Source of the DNA: Streptomyces caatingaensis
Lineage (GTDB): Bacteria > Actinomycetota > Actinomycetes > Streptomycetales > Streptomycetaceae
Length of the DNA: 64,000 nt
NCBI RefSeq assembly: GCF_001187435.1
Contig: NZ_LFXA01000003.1
Span: 168,632 to 232,631 of the forward strand
Direction of reading: 5' to 3'
A program made the translations under genes and the position numbers. Under the pieces are notes generated by a model. The model worked only from the letters and a program-made list of their open reading frames with translations. It made no database searches and was not told where the DNA came from. Every line of letters begins with the position of its first letter. The first letter of the stretch is position 1. This document shows, piece by piece, positions 63,999 through 64,000 of the stretch.

Positions 63999-64000
63999 CC

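Overview
The window is high-GC actinobacterial DNA. Geosmin synthase, two SARP/AfsR-type regulators, TerD, PadR and modular polyketide synthase genes point to a Streptomyces chromosome. Its core, about 8.5-35.6 kb, is a complete nine-gene cluster whose gene order and domains match the aureothin (aur) cluster known from Streptomyces thioluteus. Aureothin is a nitroaryl, methoxy-gamma-pyrone polyketide with a tetrahydrofuran ring.

Layout. 0-8.1 kb: the 3' part of a geosmin synthase gene, a large AfsR-like regulator divergent from an MFS exporter, and an ABC-F gene with an apparent leader-peptide/attenuator region. 8.2-8.4 kb: a small secreted protein. 8.6-35.6 kb: aurI, aurC, aurB, aurH, aurG, aurA, aurF (minus strand), aurE (plus) and the SARP gene aurD (minus). 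36.4-39.4 kb: a CASTOR/POLLUX-like ion channel and a TerD-domain protein. 39.7-46.4 kb: an unassigned biosynthetic-looking group with a PLP decarboxylase gene carrying an in-frame TGA, an unrecognised helical protein, a fused ATP-grasp/PLP-decarboxylase and an amidinotransferase, interspersed with secreted-protein genes. 46.9-53.8 kb: an acyl-CoA dehydrogenase with its PadR regulator and a near-palindromic operator, PPK2, and a fused 5-oxoprolinase. 54.4-58.8 kb: a three-gene coupled operon (flavin monooxygenase plus two paralogous membrane proteins), a small membrane protein and a secreted protein. 59.5-64 kb: accessory DNA with a small HTH protein, an XRE regulator, a frameshifted recombinase-like gene and a badly decayed transposase gene.

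How the aur genes fit together. AurG makes aminodeoxychorismate on the way to p-aminobenzoate. AurF oxidises the amine to p-nitrobenzoate, and AurE activates it. AurA (one module, expected to act twice), AurB and AurC extend the chain with methylmalonyl, methylmalonyl, malonyl, methylmalonyl and methylmalonyl units. AurI O-methylates the pyrone and AurH closes the tetrahydrofuran ring. AurD probably switches on two minus-strand operons, aurF-aurA-aurG and aurH-aurB-aurC-aurI. Both start behind a closely similar promoter element with heptamers repeated every 11 bp, the hallmark of SARP binding.

The observations most worth following are that shared SARP promoter and a second 4 x 11-bp array in front of the MFS gene, the gutted acyltransferase of the last AurC module, the serine-less ACP-like N-terminus of AurA, the ABC-F leader, and the decarboxylase/ATP-grasp/amidinotransferase locus. 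The last of these is the best candidate here for an undescribed pathway.
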